From positions 1-10,996 of the forward strand of contig CAYPHJ010000131.1 of NCBI GenBank assembly GCA_964410485.1: a DNA stretch of 10,996 bases. Direction: 5' to 3'. This DNA comes from CAYPHJ01 sp964410485. GTDB lineage: Bacteria; Desulfobacterota; Binatia; UBA9968. How positions within the stretch are numbered: position 1 is the stretch's first letter; each line of letters starts with the position of its first letter. The notes beneath the pieces are model-generated. The model made no database searches. It was not told the DNA's origin and saw only the letters and a list, made by a program, of their open reading frames with translations. This document shows positions 10,877 to 10,996 of the stretch, piece by piece. The translations under genes and the position numbers were made by a program.

Positions 10877-10996
10877 CCCAACCCGGATCCCGTCCCACGG
10901 CTTGGGGTTCCCGTTAGAGGCGAAGGTCGAGAGTTCCCGACTAGCGAAGTAGATAATTGAGGCGGTTGAACCTCGAACCCAGGGCTCGGAGGCTGT
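10877..10996. other. Non-coding tail of the window
   Basis: No gene, tRNA or clear terminator is seen in the last 120 bp. A short dyad, GAGG/CCTC around 10958-10974, is too weak to interpret. Confidence 0.4.

Noticed and set aside
10877..10996. tRNA-like T-arm pattern near the window end
   Set aside because: The GGTTGAACC stretch lacks the conserved T-loop, and no acceptor or anticodon arms can be built.
1..10996. CRISPR array or phage-type att sites
   Set aside because: No regularly spaced short repeats were seen, and no integrase gene or tRNA end is present.

Overview
The window reads as bacterial chromosomal DNA of moderate-to-high GC from a Gram-negative-type cell. It encodes a lipoprotein with a lipobox, three different periplasmic binding proteins, a secreted 5'-nucleotidase and PIN-type toxin-antitoxin (TA) modules. 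The mix of PIN/Phd TA pairs, a degraded ISNCY-type insertion sequence with its DUF6788 partner, and orphan substrate-binding proteins suggests an uncultured soil or groundwater lineage (for example Methylomirabilota/Rokubacteria-like or delta-proteobacterial). That assignment is an inference; no marker gene is present.

Layout. 1-1242 (minus strand): two related Phd/YefM-VapC modules. The first is cut by the window edge. The second has an Ala where the first catalytic Asp of the PIN domain should be. Between them lies a short HigA-like antitoxin remnant. 1284-2904 (minus): an NMT1/THI5-type solute-binding lipoprotein with an unusual N-terminal beta-rich domain, followed by a possible decayed downstream gene. 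2945-4549 (minus): a broken ISNCY-type element made of an intact DUF6788 gene, a frameshifted and 3'-truncated transposase, and a good promoter. 4550-5643: the 3' end of a PhnD-like gene (plus), left by the IS junction, convergent with a complete family-3 amino-acid-type binding protein (minus). 5861-6648 (minus): a third TA locus with PIN toxin first, then a UPF0175 antitoxin. 6649-7280: a long non-coding stretch with several dyads. 7281-9101 (plus): a secreted bifunctional metallophosphatase/5'-nucleotidase. 9185-9829: a second, internally deleted PhnD-like pseudogene fused to a fragment of the family-3 binding-protein gene. 9950-10876 (plus): an intact PhnD-like binding protein.

Working picture. 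This is an accessory region shaped by TA accretion, transposition and local duplication. Two direct repeats, about 97% identical over about 234 bp, lie 4922 bp apart and enclose the family-3 binding protein, the third TA locus and the nucleotidase. Recombination between them could delete that interval. No ABC permease or ATPase is visible for any of the three binding-protein families, so these are orphans in this window or serve distant transporters or sensors. A nucleotidase next to PhnD-like proteins would fit scavenging of organic phosphorus, but nothing here proves it.

I did not find a clearly new defence or mobile system. The strongest points for a second look are the D-to-A PIN toxin, the two TA promoters placed so that their transcripts should be leaderless, the shared TTAGCT motif in all three TA promoters, and the duplicated/deleted PhnD-family-3 cassette.
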